NCBI RefSeq assembly: GCF_905475345.1
Contig: NC_066605.1
Coordinates: 1,402,501 to 1,466,500, forward strand
Length of the DNA: 64,000 nucleotides
Direction: 5' to 3'
Origin: Vespula vulgaris
Lineage: Eukaryota > Arthropoda > Insecta > Hymenoptera > Vespidae
Shown: positions 62,970 through 64,000 of the stretch, piece by piece
Layout: every line of letters begins with the position of its first letter
Position numbering within the stretch: position 1 is the stretch's first letter
Translations under genes and position numbers: made by a program
The notes under the pieces: generated by a model
What the model saw: only the letters and a program-made list of their open reading frames with translations
What the model was told of the DNA's origin: nothing
The model's database searches: none

Positions 62970-62975
62970 TTTATT
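62970..62975 (-). promoter_or_regulatory. Candidate FAM210-like poly(A) signal
   Basis: AATAAA on the minus strand (TTTATT on plus), about 125 nt beyond the stop codon at 63100-63102. Confidence 0.5.
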
Positions 62976-63099
62976 ATAACATTATTAATGATACACATCT
63001 ACAAGAAATAATATACATTAATAATATTCACGTATAGAGATTTCGAAACATAAAAAATTTCTAATATGTGCATTTAAGTACACGTTTTGTATAATAACA

Positions 63100-64000
63100 T
63101 TATGTTTTTGGTGGCTCTGTTTGTCTTTCAGTTTTAAATTCGGGTTTGTGCTTTGCCGTACATTTTCCCGACTGTTCTGCCTACAACACAATAATTAGAA
63201 CTTTTAAAATCATTTCGAAATTATTATTTTTTGTTCTTTTTTTTCTATTATACATATACATTTGATATAAAAAATATTCCAAGTACTACTGGATACATAA
63301 GATGATGCAGATTTTTATTAGATTTCTAATTATTAAAATATATTTTAAACCTACGTAAAGTTTCGTCCGCAGACTGCAACAAGTATGTATGCGTGTGAAA
63401 AGAGAGACAACACAATATTTCATGTAGGAATATATAATTACAATCATTGATCATTTTTTGAGGAAATTTTATTTTTCTAGTTTTTGTTTAGAGGAACGAT
63501 ACTCTTTTAATTTATTACTTACGTTCGTAGCAGCTTTTTTGAAAGATGATGCTTTGAGATATCCTAATCTATTAAGATATCTGATAGACATAGTAGTTCC
63601 TCCTAAGAAAAAGAGAAAAATTGAATGAAGTTACAAGTACTTGCAATAATATACAGTATTGATTTAATTAATATTACCTATAGTCACTGCATATCTAGCA
63701 GGAGTAAATATTTTATAAAGAGCATATATTATAGCCCAGTTGCCAGCGCCAGAGCTACGTAATATGTTCAAATATTTTTCGCTTAAATTCAAATGTTCCA
63801 TCATAGTCACTATATCTACGCCACTGTAAGAAATGATTAATGACATATCTACAAAGAAAATATTTTAACTTACCTAAATCTAAATTAGATCATTACATAC
63901 TTTTTAACTGCCACATAAAATATTGCCACCCAGACCATAGAAGTCGCTATGTGTACAGGCACTAATATATACCAATAGTCTTTGGTTAATTGTTTCATCC
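63100..64000 (-). CDS. FAM210-family (DUF1279) mitochondrial membrane protein, C-terminal part
   Basis: Four minus-strand exons are visible: 64000-63901 (cut by the window edge), 63823-63678, 63602-63523 and 63180-63100 (TAA). All introns have GT/AG ends and phases agree. The product reads MKQLTKDYWYILVPVHIATS, a hydrophobic helix (MVWVAIFYVAVK), then NGVDIVTMMEHLNLSEKYLN, NILRSSGAGNWAIIYALYKI and FTPARYAVTIGGTTMSIRYL with LNRLGYLK. The VPVH, one membrane helix, and the TPARYxxTxGGT block are hallmarks of the FAM210A/B (DUF1279) family, inner-membrane proteins of mitochondria; FAM210A is tied to mitochondrial translation. The TPARY block resembles FAM210A more, but the tail after it is short (about 35 residues, ending EPPKT) and lacks the long charged helix of vertebrate FAM210A. 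The N-terminus and targeting peptide lie beyond the window. Confidence 0.88.

Larger units (their letters stand above)
61688..63099. other. 3' UTRs and convergent intergenic space, jub and FAM210-like gene
   Basis: AT-rich sequence with TA runs (61699-61720 and 62635-62669), holding candidate poly(A) signals for both convergent genes and no other gene. The furthest plus-strand signal (62911-62916) and the minus-strand signal (62970-62975) are under 60 bases apart, so the two 3' ends may abut or overlap. Confidence 0.6.

Noticed and set aside
1..64000. tRNA, rRNA, CRISPR, bacterial operon or DNA-transposon (mariner, piggyBac) signals
   Set aside because: None found by eye. No clear tRNA B box, rRNA core, regularly spaced spacers or terminal inverted repeats with a transposase.

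Overview
The window is AT-rich, intron-rich nuclear DNA of an animal. It is full of (GA)n, (CT)n, (TA)n and poly-T tracts. The two best-recognised genes are a tandem Ras-association protein resembling Drosophila Rau and an Ajuba/Jub LIM protein, which points to an insect. The texture suits a holometabolan, probably a hymenopteran, but that assignment is a guess. No bacterial, plastid or intact viral genes are visible.

Layout: (1) 1-3406 is the 3' flank of a minus-strand gene. (2) 3407-5904 holds four exons of the Rau-like gene (two RA domains, poly-N/H/Q tail, hydrophobic C-terminus). A phase-compatible first coding exon lies at 41221-41424, which implies an intron of about 35 kb. (3) That intron (5905-41220) is mostly microsatellite-rich filler. 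Its 9.2-19.1 kb part is different: on the plus strand, antisense to the host gene, it carries two HDV-like self-cleaving ribozymes (9268-9377 and 18973-19095). They share P1-P4 architecture and have five compensatory base-pair changes between them. Between them lies non-coding sequence rich in perfect hairpins, including eleven copies of a 16-bp hairpin with covarying stems inside tandem units of about 650 bp. This is the most unusual part of the window. (4) 41425-56215 is the upstream region between the divergent rau-like and jub genes. (5) 56216-61687 is the plus-strand jub gene (six exons, 917 aa predicted, three C-terminal LIM domains). A candidate alternative first exon at 60248-60278 would give a LIM-only isoform. 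(6) 63100-64000 is the C-terminal part of a minus-strand FAM210/DUF1279 mitochondrial membrane protein gene, convergent with jub and cut by the window edge.

Functionally, Rau-like (Ras/RTK signalling) and Jub (adherens junction/Hippo signalling) are separate pathway components. Nothing here shows that they work together. All exon boundaries come from reading splice sites, reading phase and protein-family sense. No alignment or transcript data were available.
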